A DNA stretch of 64,000 bases from Streptomyces vilmorinianum. Its GTDB lineage: Bacteria > Actinomycetota > Actinomycetes > Streptomycetales > Streptomycetaceae. The notes under the pieces are model-generated. The model made no database searches, was not told the DNA's origin, and was given only the letters and a program-made list of their open reading frames with translations. The stretch is taken from assembly GCF_005517195.1 (NCBI RefSeq), contig NZ_CP040244.1, positions 2,746,001-2,810,000 on the forward strand, written 5' to 3'. Of this stretch, positions 27,859-36,349 are shown piece by piece. Position 1 is the first letter of the stretch, and every line of letters begins with the position of its first letter. The translations under genes were made by a program, and so were the position numbers.

Positions 27859-29754
27859 TCACAGCCCTCCGGGCTCCTGGGGTCCCCGGGCCGACGGGCC
27901 GCGGCCCGAGAGGACCTCTCCGTAGGCCTGCATCAGATCGGCGAGCCGCAGGGTCGCCAGGTCCTCGCGGGTGGGGGTGCCCGGGTAGCCGGCCAGCCGG
28001 AGGTCCCGGTAGGCGCAGGACTTCTCGTACAGCGTGCGCAGGAAGCGGCCGTTGCCCAGCTCGTCGATCCAGCCCTGGTCGACGACATGGCCGCTGATCG
28101 AGCGCAGCTCGTCCAGCGCCTCCTCGTCCCACCCGTCCCCGTTCGCCGCCGCGAGCACCTCACCGATCGCGGTGAGTTCGAGCGGGCGGTACGAGGGGAA
28201 GTCGACCCGGGTCGTGAATCGGGAGGAGAGCCCGGGGTTGGTGGCCAGCAGCCGGTCCATGCCCTCCGGGTAGCCGGCCAGGATCACCACCAGATGGTCC
28301 CGGTTGTCCTCGGCGCGCTTGAGGAGCACCTGCAGGGCCTCGTCGCCGTACGCGTCGCCCTTGCTGTAGCCGGTGTTGGAGAGCGAGTACGCCTCGTCCA
28401 CGAAGAGGACCCCGCCGATCGCCGAATCGATCAGCTCGTTCGCCTTGACCGCCGTCTGGCCCAGGAACTCACCCACGAGATCGGCCCGTTGGGCCTCCAC
28501 CAGATGGTCGCCGCCGAGCAGACCGAGCGCGTAGAAGACGCGTCCGAGGATGCGGGCTACGGTGGTCTTCCCGGTGCCCGAGGGACCGGAGAAGACAAAG
28601 TGACGTTTCGGCGGCTGTACGGGAAGTCCCTCACCGGCCCTTAGCCGGGCCATCTCCAGCTGCGCCGACAACGCCTTGACCTGCCGCTTCACCGGCTCCA
28701 TCCCGACCATGCGCTCCAGCTCGGCGAGCGCCTCGGCCAGCAGGACGGGGTCGGTGGGGCTGGCGGGGAAGCGCGGCGGCGCGGGCTGCTGGGGGATGGC
28801 GGCCTTCTGGCGTACCGCCTCGGGGGGCTCGGGCGGCCCGGTGGGGGCGGCCGGGGGAGTGGGCTCCGTGCCCAGCAGCAGTCCCTCGCCGGGGCCCTCC
28901 GGATCGGCCTGCGTCGCGTCGGCCGTGTCCTGTCCGACTCCGCCCAGGGCGACCGTGGCCAGTCCCGCCGCGTCGTCCGGCCCCTCGAACCCGTCGTACT
29001 CGGTGATCGCCGCCAGCCGGGCGGCCGTGTCCATGAAGGCCGGGTCGATCCGGTGCACCGCGCGGTACAGCGGTAAGGCGGCGGCGCTCCGCCCGGTGCC
29101 CTCGTGCGCCCGGGCCAGCCAGTAGCGCAGTTCCTTGCGCTGCGGCTGCTCGCTGCGGCACCGCATCAGGGCCGCCGAGAGCAGCGGCTCCGCCTGTCCG
29201 AACATCTCCAGCCGGACCCGGGCCATCCCGCCGAAGAGCCCGGCCTCGATCCCGAGCAGGGGATCGTCCACCAGCGGTTCGGTGTGCCGGACCAACTGGT
29301 CCCAGTCCTTGACGAGATAGGACCGGCAGGCGTGCAGAAAGCGGACCTGCGGGTCGGTGTCGACCGGCGGAAGGCCCGCCAACGCGCGGTCCAGCTCCGG
29401 CACATGGCGTCCGTCGAGCCAGTGCGAGGCGTGCGCGAGGAGCAGGTCGCGCGGGCTCTCGAGCACGGGCTGCACCCACCAGCCCAGCCAGTACCAGGAG
29501 TTCAGGGTCCGGCGGTGGCGGGCGCGCTGTTCGCCGAACCGGTCGCGGTTGCGGTACATCCGCAGCAGCGCGGTGGTGGTGTCCACCCGCAGCGCGTGCA
29601 GCCCGAGCCAGGCGTCCGCCATGCCGGGATCGATGCGTACCGCCGTTCGGAACTCTTCCTCCGCCTGCGGATAGGCGCCCATCGTGTAGGCGTCGACTCC
29701 CCGCAGCCAGGCGAGCTCGGCCGGGGCCTGTCCGCCCTGCGTGCCGATGTCCAT
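27859..29754 (-). CDS. AAA+ ATPase of the CbbX/EccA type with TPR-like N-terminal half
   Basis: A 631-residue protein. The N-terminal ~270 residues form helical TPR-like repeats (YTMGAYPQAEEEFRTAVRIDPGMADAWLGLHALR is the clearest). A Pro-rich linker follows, then a CbbX-type AAA+ module with Walker A GPSGTGKT (Lys396), Walker B VLFVDEAY, and the sensor region VVILAGYPEGMDRLLATNPGLSSRF. This layout matches EccA of ESX/type VII secretion, but no other type VII gene is present. ATG at 29754 was chosen over further upstream starts because TPR homology begins there. Confidence 0.82.
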   Translation of the reverse strand: MDIGTQGGQAPAELAWLRGVDAYTMGAYPQAEEEFRTAVRIDPGMADAWLGLHALRVDTTTALLRMYRNRDRFGEQRARHRRTLNSWYWLGWWVQPVLESPRDLLLAHASHWLDGRHVPELDRALAGLPPVDTDPQVRFLHACRSYLVKDWDQLVRHTEPLVDDPLLGIEAGLFGGMARVRLEMFGQAEPLLSAALMRCRSEQPQRKELRYWLARAHEGTGRSAAALPLYRAVHRIDPAFMDTAARLAAITEYDGFEGPDDAAGLATVALGGVGQDTADATQADPEGPGEGLLLGTEPTPPAAPTGPPEPPEAVRQKAAIPQQPAPPRFPASPTDPVLLAEALAELERMVGMEPVKRQVKALSAQLEMARLRAGEGLPVQPPKRHFVFSGPSGTGKTTVARILGRVFYALGLLGGDHLVEAQRADLVGEFLGQTAVKANELIDSAIGGVLFVDEAYSLSNTGYSKGDAYGDEALQVLLKRAEDNRDHLVVILAGYPEGMDRLLATNPGLSSRFTTRVDFPSYRPLELTAIGEVLAAANGDGWDEEALDELRSISGHVVDQGWIDELGNGRFLRTLYEKSCAYRDLRLAGYPGTPTREDLATLRLADLMQAYGEVLSGRGPSARGPQEPGGL

Positions 29755-29978
29755 CGGGTCCCCCACAAAACGTGCCCCCGTTCGCTGTCCCGGCGGGCGG
29801 GCGCCCGCCGGAAGCCGTACACAACCGCCTTCTCGTGGACGGGATATGACCCCACCGAGGGGCATCGTACCTGCGCAGAGGGGGCGCGACTAAGGAGAAG
29901 CGCATGATCCGGTGGCCATAACCCTGGGTAAGCATCGGGGTCGGCAGCGGGCCGGAGAAAGGGATGATCAGGGCAGAA

Positions 29979-30016
29979 CGAAGCCCCCGATCACGGGGGA
30001 ACAACCGGGGGCTTCG
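29979..30016. terminator. Hairpin in the AAA ATPase / kinase intergenic region
   Basis: An 11-bp stem (29979-29989 with 30006-30016) around a 16-base loop. It lies 104 bp after the end of the minus-strand kinase gene at 30120, reading on its strand, and is probably its terminator. The rest of 29755-30119 shows nothing recognisable. Confidence 0.6.
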
Positions 30017-30119
30017 TGTCTGCGACGGCTCCGAAAAGCCGCGCATTGAGAACGTAAGACCTGTACGCCCCTTGGGTCAAGCGGAGTTGAGGCACTTGCG
30101 GACGTCGACTTCCGGCTAC

Positions 30120-30746
30120 TCATTTCCGTGCGCGAGCGCCATCACTCTCTGTGATGATCTGGTTCGGGCCTGCGGCCGCAGAAGGCCCTGCCAGCCACTC
30201 GTATCCCTCTGGACACTCCCGTACCAGGGTGTCGGCGAAAGGCCGCGAAGGGTCCGCGGCGAAATGGCGAGTCTCCGCCACTGTCCAGCCGTCCCAGAAC
30301 GCGGATTGCGCTGGTCCGTCCCGGTGCCGGCCGCGGAGCCAGGACTCCTCGGGCCCCCGCTCCATCCACAGCAGCGCGGCGAGATACGGGCGCAGCGCGC
30401 GCCGCCCCGCCCCGACCCCCTCGACCAGGACGACCGGCGCCGGGGGCAGCTCCCGGGCCGCGCCGAAGGTCCGGAGATTCCAGTCGTACGGGTGATACAG
30501 CGCGGCCTCGCCCCGCGCGAGGGGCTCGATCACCTGCTCGCGCATCCGGTCCGTCCACGCGAACAGCTCCTCGTGCGTGGCGAGGTCGTCGAGGTGCAGG
30601 ACGGGCGCGACCAGCCGGGCGGCGAGGCGGGCGGCGAAGGTCGACTTGCCCGAGCCGGCATGACCGTCGACCGCGATCAGCCGGACCGGCCCACAGGAGG
30701 GCGGCAGGCTGCGCAGCGCGTCGGCGGCGCGGTCGAGATCGGTCAT
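30120..30746 (-). CDS. Uridine kinase-like P-loop NTPase
   Basis: A 208-residue nucleoside-kinase-like protein. Walker A is VDGHAGSGKSTFAARLAARL, and the HLDDLATHEELFAW segment with Asp-Asp matches the substrate side of uridine kinase-like enzymes. VVLVEGVGAGRRALRPYL is the Walker B region. Actinobacterial members are usually annotated only as 'uridine kinase' or 'ATP-binding protein'; the substrate is unproven. TACCCT lies seven bases before the ATG, so the transcript may be leaderless. Confidence 0.75.
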   Translation of the reverse strand: MTDLDRAADALRSLPPSCGPVRLIAVDGHAGSGKSTFAARLAARLVAPVLHLDDLATHEELFAWTDRMREQVIEPLARGEAALYHPYDWNLRTFGAARELPPAPVVLVEGVGAGRRALRPYLAALLWMERGPEESWLRGRHRDGPAQSAFWDGWTVAETRHFAADPSRPFADTLVRECPEGYEWLAGPSAAAGPNQIITESDGARARK

Positions 30747-30753
30747 GGAGGCA

Positions 30754-30759
30754 AGGGTA
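30754..30759 (-). promoter_or_regulatory. Putative -10 hexamer for a leaderless kinase transcript
   Basis: TACCCT on the minus strand ends seven bases before the ATG at 30746, with no Shine-Dalgarno sequence in between. Confidence 0.35.
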
Positions 30760-30966
30760 GGCGAGGGTGCGCGGCCGGCGGGCGGCCCGCCGCAGGTCAG
30801 CCGGGTGCGGCTGCCAGTGGTCGAGTCCAATATTGGTCGGCCGACGCGGGTCGAATCGCTGGCAGAAGCCCTCGGGAAGCGGCGATAGTGGGCCTCGCTC
30901 ACACCGCACGCGCACCCGCCACCCCGTCCGTTCGTCTCAACCGTTCTCGACTGGGGGTCACCGCCC

Positions 30967-32334
30967 ATGACCAGATCCACCCCGCGCAGAACCGTCCTCG
31001 CCGCGGCCCTCGCCGCCGCCGCGGGAACGGCGGCGGCCTCCGCCGTACCGGCGACCGCCCTGGCCGCCGACGATGCCGGCGCCCCGGCGGCCGAAGCCGC
31101 TCCCGGCCTCGTCGACAACCGCTTCTGGACCTCGTACACCGACTGGCGCTGCGGCACCTCCACCGGCACCCGGGCCGTCGCAGGCCACCGCCCCGGACTG
31201 GTGATCGCCGCCCCCGCCGGCCGCCTCGACTACGCCGACCCGCACACCGGCACGACCTCCACCTGGGAGTGGGCGAGCTGGACCTCCCCGGTCCACACCT
31301 CCACCGTTCCCGCCACCGAGGTCATCGCCTCCTGGAACGCCGACACCCCGCCCGGCACCTGGATCCAGATCGAGCTGCGCGGCACCTACAACGACGCCAC
31401 CGCCACCCCCTGGTTCGTGATGGGCCGCTGGGCGGCGGGGGACGGTGACATCCGGCGCACCTCGGTCGACGACCAGAGCGACGGCAAGAGCTCGATCTGG
31501 ACCGACACCTTCTCCGTCGACGACACCGCGAGCGGACTGCGCCTGGACGCGTACCAGCTGCGCGTCACCCTGCACCGGACCCCCGGCACCGAACTGACGC
31601 CCACGGTGTGGCGGCTCGGCGCGATGGCGTCCGACATCCCCGACCGCTTCACCGTCCCCGCCTCGACGCCCGGCCTCGACCGCGAGCTCGCCGTACCGCG
31701 CTACTCGCAGAACACCCACATCGGCCAGTACCCGGAGTACGACAACGGCGGCGAGGCCTGGTGCAGCCCGACCTCCTCGCAGATGATCGTCGAGTTCTGG
31801 GGACGCCGGCCCAGCCCCGAGGACCTGGCCTGGGTGAACCCGGCCTTCGCCGACCCCCAGGTCTGCCACGCGGCCCGCTTCACCTTCGACTACCAGTACG
31901 AGGGCTGCGGCAACTGGCCCTTCAACGCCGCCTACGCCGCCACCTACCCGGACATGAACGCCGTCGTGACCCGGCTCAGCTCGCTCACGGACCTCGAGAA
32001 CCTGATCCGGGCCGGCATCCCGGCCATCACCTCGCAGTCCTTCCGCAAGGAGGAGCTCACGGGCGCGGGCTACGGCACCTCCGGCCATCTGATGACCGTC
32101 ATCGGCTTCACCGCGGACGGCGACGTGATCGCCAACGACCCCGCCTCACCCAGCAACGAGGCCGTGCGCAGGGTGTACGACCGGCGCGAGTGGGAGAACA
32201 TCTGGCTGCGGACGAAGAGGTACGACGCGAACGGCAAGGTCAGAAGCGGTACGGGCGGTGTCTGCTACCTCTTCTGGCCGGTCAAGCCAGCACCACGTCA
32301 GCACCGCGCGCTGCGGTCGCTCGGGCTGCTGTGA
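30967..32334 (+). CDS. Secreted C39-like cysteine peptidase family protein
   Basis: A 455-residue exported protein. The N-terminus has a twin Arg before a hydrophobic run (PRRTVLAAALAAAAGTAAAS), compatible with Tat or Sec export. About 180 residues of beta-rich sequence follow, then a C39_2-type papain-like domain with Cys266 (GGEAWCSPTSSQM), His374 (SGHLMTVIGF) and an Asp in IANDPAS. The family is common and conserved in Streptomyces. A degraded 3' copy of a paralogue lies 4.5 kb away at 36811. Confidence 0.82.
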   Translation: MTRSTPRRTVLAAALAAAAGTAAASAVPATALAADDAGAPAAEAAPGLVDNRFWTSYTDWRCGTSTGTRAVAGHRPGLVIAAPAGRLDYADPHTGTTSTWEWASWTSPVHTSTVPATEVIASWNADTPPGTWIQIELRGTYNDATATPWFVMGRWAAGDGDIRRTSVDDQSDGKSSIWTDTFSVDDTASGLRLDAYQLRVTLHRTPGTELTPTVWRLGAMASDIPDRFTVPASTPGLDRELAVPRYSQNTHIGQYPEYDNGGEAWCSPTSSQMIVEFWGRRPSPEDLAWVNPAFADPQVCHAARFTFDYQYEGCGNWPFNAAYAATYPDMNAVVTRLSSLTDLENLIRAGIPAITSQSFRKEELTGAGYGTSGHLMTVIGFTADGDVIANDPASPSNEAVRRVYDRREWENIWLRTKRYDANGKVRSGTGGVCYLFWPVKPAPRQHRALRSLGLL

Positions 32335-32452
32335 ACATGTGCGGCCCCACGGCAGCACCCACAGGCCGGGCCTACGGGGCTGACCAGCACTTGAAACGGC
32401 TGGACACTCACGGCCCCCTTTGAAGGCTGGTCGACAAGAGGACGAGGAGACG

Positions 32453-32710
32453 ATGCCGATGCTCGGCGACGGCACCATCCGGCTCCGCGCCACCATCCAC
32501 CCCGAGGAGATCCGCATCGGAGGCATCCCGGTGATGTGCCCGCAGTGCGGAGCCCGGCGCGACCGGATGATTGTCTGCAACCGTATCGAGATCGCCGGCA
32601 CGAGTAGAAGCTCGGGTCGGTGGATCGACGTCCTTATGCCAGACGCAGAACGTCGCGGCCTGCTTCCAACGCCCTGCGAGGCCCTCGTTCTCTCCCCGAA
32701 GGCCGAATGA
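32453..32710 (+). CDS. Small hypothetical protein with CPQC motif
   Basis: An 85-residue frame starting at an ATG with GAGGAG six bases upstream. It contains one CxxC (VMCPQCGARRD) and two further cysteines, so it might bind zinc, but it is too short to place in a family. It lies between the peptidase gene and the toxin gene. Codon positions have slightly lower GC than neighbouring core genes, in keeping with an accessory origin. Confidence 0.4.
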   Translation: MPMLGDGTIRLRATIHPEEIRIGGIPVMCPQCGARRDRMIVCNRIEIAGTSRSSGRWIDVLMPDAERRGLLPTPCEALVLSPKAE

Positions 32711-32779
32711 TCATGACCTGCGGTAACGGTCTACGCTCGGCCGCGACCACGTGCGCTGCGTCATGCGCACGGCATTGAC

Positions 32780-32826
32780 GGCAGCGGGTTCGCTGCCAGG
32801 GGGAGCGCGGGCCCGGGGGCCCGCGC
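32780..32826 (+). other. Two consecutive hairpins before the toxin start
   Basis: GGCAGCG (32780-32786) pairs with CGCTGCC (32791-32797). GCGCGGGCCC (32805-32814) pairs with GGGCCCGCGC (32817-32826). The second ends four bases before the AAGGAA ribosome-binding site, so it could act as a terminator of upstream transcripts or affect toxin translation. Confidence 0.4.
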
Positions 32827-32838
32827 CGTAAGGAACGC

Positions 32839-34851
32839 ATGTATCAGCACGTCAAACAGAAGATTGTCACGCTCGTCACCGTCCTGTGCCTGACCGTCGT
32901 CGGCGGCGCGGGGACCGCGGCGGCCGCCGGGCAGGCCGAGCGGGAGCCCACGCTGCTGGAGATCGCGGCACGGTTCTCGCAGTACTCCAAGTGCGGTGAG
33001 AAGCCGCTGCTTGAGCGGCCGAAGTGCTACAAGGAATTCGCGCTCACGTCCGCCAAGATCGGTGTGGGCCTGGGGCTCTACCTCTACATCTCGCGGGAGG
33101 CGATGAGGGACGGGGGCGCCTCCTTCACGGAGTTGAACAAGGAACTCCGCGCGCTCGACAGCCTCCAGCCGCTCGCCCTGCTGGACCCGGACAAGGAGAC
33201 GGATCCCGAGAAGAAGCGGCAGATCCTCGAGCAGACGGTCAAGGCCCTCAAGGCGGCCAAGCCGCACACAGACAGGCTCCGTACCAACCTGGTGAAGGCC
33301 TCACGGATCCTCGGCGATCACAACGACTCCGTCCTGGCCCTCATCCTGCTCACCGTCGCCGCGGGGGAGTACTTCCACCCGCCCAGGACCGACCTCCCGG
33401 ACTACGGTGGGCCGACCCTGGACATCCACGGCTTCTTCAAGGACATCAACAAGGCCCTCGACCAGACCATCGCCGGCATGGACCAGATGAACGCCGCCCT
33501 CGACCAGATGAACGACACGATGGTCGACGTCAACCGGAGCATCGACCAGGTCAACAGGGGCCTGGCCCAGGCCAACAAGGGCATGAAGCAGCTCAACCAG
33601 GGCATCGGCCAGGCCAACAAGGGCATGGAGCAGACGAAGAAGGCGGTCTCCGACCTCAACAAGGCGGCGGACCGTATCCACGAACTGCCGGACTTCGACT
33701 TCGATTTCTCGAAGATCGCCGACAGAATCGGTGCGAACGGCACCCCGCCCGATGAACTCGCCGCCCAGGAGCGCCGGATGTCGCTGCTGCTCGGCCTGCT
33801 GCCCGGCATCGGCGACGGCAAGGGCATCCTGGACGCCCTCACCGGCAAGGACAGCGGCACAGGCGAGCAGTTGAGCACCACGGACCGGATCCTGGGCTCG
33901 CTCGCGGTCCTGCGCTGGCTCAAGACCGGCGGCAAGCTCATCCCCGACGACATCCGTGGCGCCCGCAAGGTGGACGACGTCTTCGCGTGCAACAGCTTCC
34001 CGGCGGGTACGCGGGTCCTGATGGCGGACGGTTCGCACCGGCCGATCCAGGACGTCCGGGCGGGCGACCAGGTCCTGGCGACCGAAGCCGGCGGTGACGT
34101 GGAGCTGACCCAGCCCCGCCCGGTCCTCTCCGTGCCGTTCACCTCTGCCCTGACGGACAAGACCTTCGTACGGCTGACGGTCGCCGCGGACGGCGGCGCG
34201 GAGTCGTCCGTCACGTCCACCGAAGGCCACAGGTACTGGCTGCCCGAGCGTCAGTCCTGGGTGCCCGCAGGCACCCTGCGCGCGGGCCACCGTCTGCGGA
34301 CCCCGGAGGGCGAGGAGATCACGGTGACCGCCACCAACAGGTACGCCGGACACCAGGACACGTACGACCTCGACGTCAGCGGCATCGACAGCTACTACGT
34401 GCAGGTCGGCACCGAGAACGTCCTCGTCCACAACTGCACCGACCTGGGGCGTGCCCAGCGCCTGTTCCCGGGCGTCGCGCACACCCTCGACGAGCACGTC
34501 GACGTGGACCTGGAGCAGATGAAGAACCTGGCGATCAAGAAGACCAAGAAGGTCGGCAGGCCTACCCCCAGCTCGCGGTGGTCGAGCGCGGACCTGGCCC
34601 AGAAGGCGGTCAACCAGCTCGTCGACGAGAACAAGGCCCGCATCGAGAAATGGGTACGGGACTCAGGCAAGCCAGGCAAGCCCCAGCAGCTCACGCTGAC
34701 GGGGACGTATGGGACCGGATCGCTCGGTGACAGCGTCGACCACCTCGGCAACCATACGAAGACGACGAGCAACCGCTTCTCCGTGACCCTGGCCGTGAAG
34801 CAGGGGCACAAGCCCGGCGGCTTCTACGTCCTGACCGCCTACCCGCTGTAA
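32839..34851 (+). CDS. Secreted polymorphic toxin: Hint pretoxin plus RNase A-like (CdiA-CT) effector
   Basis: A 670-residue protein in four parts. Residues 1-30 are a signal peptide ending in AGTAAAAG. Residues ~205-280 are regular heptads (DQMN/DQVN/QANKGM units), likely a coiled coil. Cys384 opens a Hint domain (CNSFPAGTRVLMADGS), which ends in VLVHNC at Cys533. The last ~137 residues match the bacterial RNase A-like CdiA C-terminal toxin family: HTLDEHV with His548 and His553, SSADLAQKAVNQLVDENKARIEKWV and a final TAYPL. Hint autoprocessing would release the RNase. The next gene is the probable immunity protein. Confidence 0.85.
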   Translation: MYQHVKQKIVTLVTVLCLTVVGGAGTAAAAGQAEREPTLLEIAARFSQYSKCGEKPLLERPKCYKEFALTSAKIGVGLGLYLYISREAMRDGGASFTELNKELRALDSLQPLALLDPDKETDPEKKRQILEQTVKALKAAKPHTDRLRTNLVKASRILGDHNDSVLALILLTVAAGEYFHPPRTDLPDYGGPTLDIHGFFKDINKALDQTIAGMDQMNAALDQMNDTMVDVNRSIDQVNRGLAQANKGMKQLNQGIGQANKGMEQTKKAVSDLNKAADRIHELPDFDFDFSKIADRIGANGTPPDELAAQERRMSLLLGLLPGIGDGKGILDALTGKDSGTGEQLSTTDRILGSLAVLRWLKTGGKLIPDDIRGARKVDDVFACNSFPAGTRVLMADGSHRPIQDVRAGDQVLATEAGGDVELTQPRPVLSVPFTSALTDKTFVRLTVAADGGAESSVTSTEGHRYWLPERQSWVPAGTLRAGHRLRTPEGEEITVTATNRYAGHQDTYDLDVSGIDSYYVQVGTENVLVHNCTDLGRAQRLFPGVAHTLDEHVDVDLEQMKNLAIKKTKKVGRPTPSSRWSSADLAQKAVNQLVDENKARIEKWVRDSGKPGKPQQLTLTGTYGTGSLGDSVDHLGNHTKTTSNRFSVTLAVKQGHKPGGFYVLTAYPL

Positions 34852-34866
34852 GAGAGGAGCAGTTCC

Positions 34867-35547
34867 GTGCACGACCCCGAAGCTCAGCACGAGTGGATGG
34901 ACTTCGACTTCGGTGTGACCGCACTCGGAGCCTCCTTCCACGGGGACTGGGTCCTCGACGCCGAGGACGAACTGGACTATGTCCGGAGGTATCTCGGCGC
35001 CCCGGAGGGCGACCCCACGGGCCTCACCCTCCTCATCGAGGACATCCTGCGGCTGAGGAACTCCGGCCTTGACGGCGAAGAGCTCAACCTGCTGTGGCGG
35101 GCCACGGACCCACCGCACGGCGGGTCCCCGGCGATCCGGGGCGCCGAGCGTGCGTGGCTGGAGCGGCTGCTGGACGAGCTCGTCCCCCTCGCGCGATCGA
35201 GTGGCGCGTCGGAGGCAGACTGCACGTCGTACCCCGCATGCGGGGTGGGCGGGGCGAACACGCCGGCGGTCGAGCATCGGCGGCTGGCGACCGAGGTGGT
35301 GGAGCTGGTCGGGATGCTCGACCAGAGGCAGGACTGGAGCCGCGAACCGCTGGAGCAGACGCGGGACGCACTGGTCCGCTGCGCCGAGACGGTGTGCTCG
35401 GAACTGGCGTTCCGTTTCCTGCTGAGGGCCGCCAACCAGTTCTGCTCGCGCCTGTCGCCTGAGACGTACGGTCGCCTCGAGCGGCTCGGCGCGGCGTTCG
35501 GGTACGGTCCGCACGTCGTCGACGCGGTCCGCTATCTCGTGGACTGA
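34867..35547 (+). CDS. Probable immunity protein for the RNase A-like toxin
   Basis: A 226-residue acidic cytoplasmic protein starting 15 bp after the toxin stop, at a GTG preceded by AGAGAGGAGC. It is largely alpha-helical by composition and has no signal peptide, as expected for a cytosolic antidote. I do not recognise its family. The immunity role comes from position, charge and the rule that such toxins are followed by their immunity gene. A strong terminator follows, closing a two-gene module. Confidence 0.65.
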   Translation: MHDPEAQHEWMDFDFGVTALGASFHGDWVLDAEDELDYVRRYLGAPEGDPTGLTLLIEDILRLRNSGLDGEELNLLWRATDPPHGGSPAIRGAERAWLERLLDELVPLARSSGASEADCTSYPACGVGGANTPAVEHRRLATEVVELVGMLDQRQDWSREPLEQTRDALVRCAETVCSELAFRFLLRAANQFCSRLSPETYGRLERLGAAFGYGPHVVDAVRYLVD

Positions 35548-35572
35548 CCCGCAGCGTCGCCAGTCGGTCAAT

Positions 35573-35603
35573 GGGCGGGTGAACGAACGGAGTTCGCCCG
35601 CCC
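35573..35603 (+). terminator. Terminator of the toxin-immunity operon
   Basis: A 12-bp stem (35573-35584 with 35592-35603, one G-U pair) lies 25 bp after the immunity stop and is followed by GTGCTTTC. Confidence 0.75.
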
Positions 35604-35723
35604 GTGCTTTCGGCGGGTGGCCGGGAGGCATGCCGACCAGCAGGCGGTGGGTACCGGCTCGGCCAGTGCCCATTGCCGGAACATGGAGCTCCTGATCCGT
35701 TACTGTTCCCACGCCTGAGCACG

Positions 35724-35762
35724 CGCCGAGGGGGCTGCCCAGTTGGGGCAGCCCCCTCGGCG
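35724..35762. terminator. Strong hairpin terminator beside a minus-strand gene remnant
   Basis: A 17-bp perfect stem (35724-35740 with 35746-35762, AGTTG loop). It lies 15 bp beyond the stop codon of the minus-strand remnant at 35778-35882, as the 3' end of a lost gene should look. Confidence 0.75.
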
Positions 35763-35777
35763 AGGTGCGTCATTGAG

Positions 35778-35882
35778 TCAGACGCCGGCAAGGCGGTTGG
35801 CGAGGTGCAGCGCGTCGATGGCCACGGACAGGGCGGCGTGCAGACCGATGACCTCCAGCAGCGTGGAGTGGACGATGGGGGT
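35778..35882 (-). pseudogene. 3' remnant of an unidentified minus-strand gene
   Basis: The last 34 codons before a TGA read as a plausible amphipathic C-terminus (STLLEVIGLHAALSVAIDAL, then HLANRLAGV). There is no start codon, and an in-frame TGA lies immediately upstream. The strong terminator right after the stop supports this being the surviving end of a real gene. The family is unknown. Confidence 0.45.
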
Positions 35883-35907
35883 TCAGTCCCCGTGAAGGCT
35901 CGGTCAG

Positions 35908-36225
35908 GTGGCGAGGGTGACGTCCGTCGAGGCCAGGCCAAGACGCGCGGTGACGTCCATCCCACCGGCAGGCGTGGGTGTCCAGTGCAACAGAACGGAG
36001 CCCGGGCGAGGCGGGGTTGGTCGTCGCATCACCTACACGGGAGACAACCCCGACGGCGGCACCAACACGTTCACGATCACGGTGTTCAAGGGCGGGAAGG
36101 ATGTCGCCAGCCTCCTGGGGTCAGCCAGCGAAGTACCGCCAGGTCGCACCATTACGGCGGACCTGATCTCGACGGACAAGTTCGTGGCAGGGCCGTACAC
36201 CTATGACTTCCAGAAGGGCTCCTGA
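35908..36225 (+). pseudogene. Possible remnant of a secreted Ig-like-domain protein
   Basis: The open frame codes for 105 residues. Only the last ~65 look like a real protein: RRITYTGDNPDGGTNTFTIT followed by VFKGGKDVASLLGSASEVPP and a GPYTYDFQKGS end. That pattern resembles the FxLYD/Ig-like domains of small Streptomyces lipoproteins. The first 40 residues have arginine-rich, non-coding character and there is no signal peptide, so the 5' part seems lost or frameshifted. Confidence 0.4.
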
Positions 36226-36349
36226 CCGGAGCGGATGGGCCCCGCCGCCATCGGCGACGGGAACCCTCCCGGTGGGCGCTCTGACGGGGCCGCGCGCCAA
36301 GCCTGCGGTGGCCTCGGCCGGGACCCGGCGGCGACGACCTAAGACGGGC

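Noticed and set aside
30020..30119. tRNA gene in the gap after the hairpin at 29979
   Set aside because: No cloverleaf with a T-arm GTTCRA-type loop and matching acceptor stem could be formed in this stretch.
34867..35547. Assigning the gene after the toxin to a named immunity family
   Set aside because: Position and charge support an immunity role, but I recognise no motif of a described immunity family, so only 'probable immunity protein' is given.
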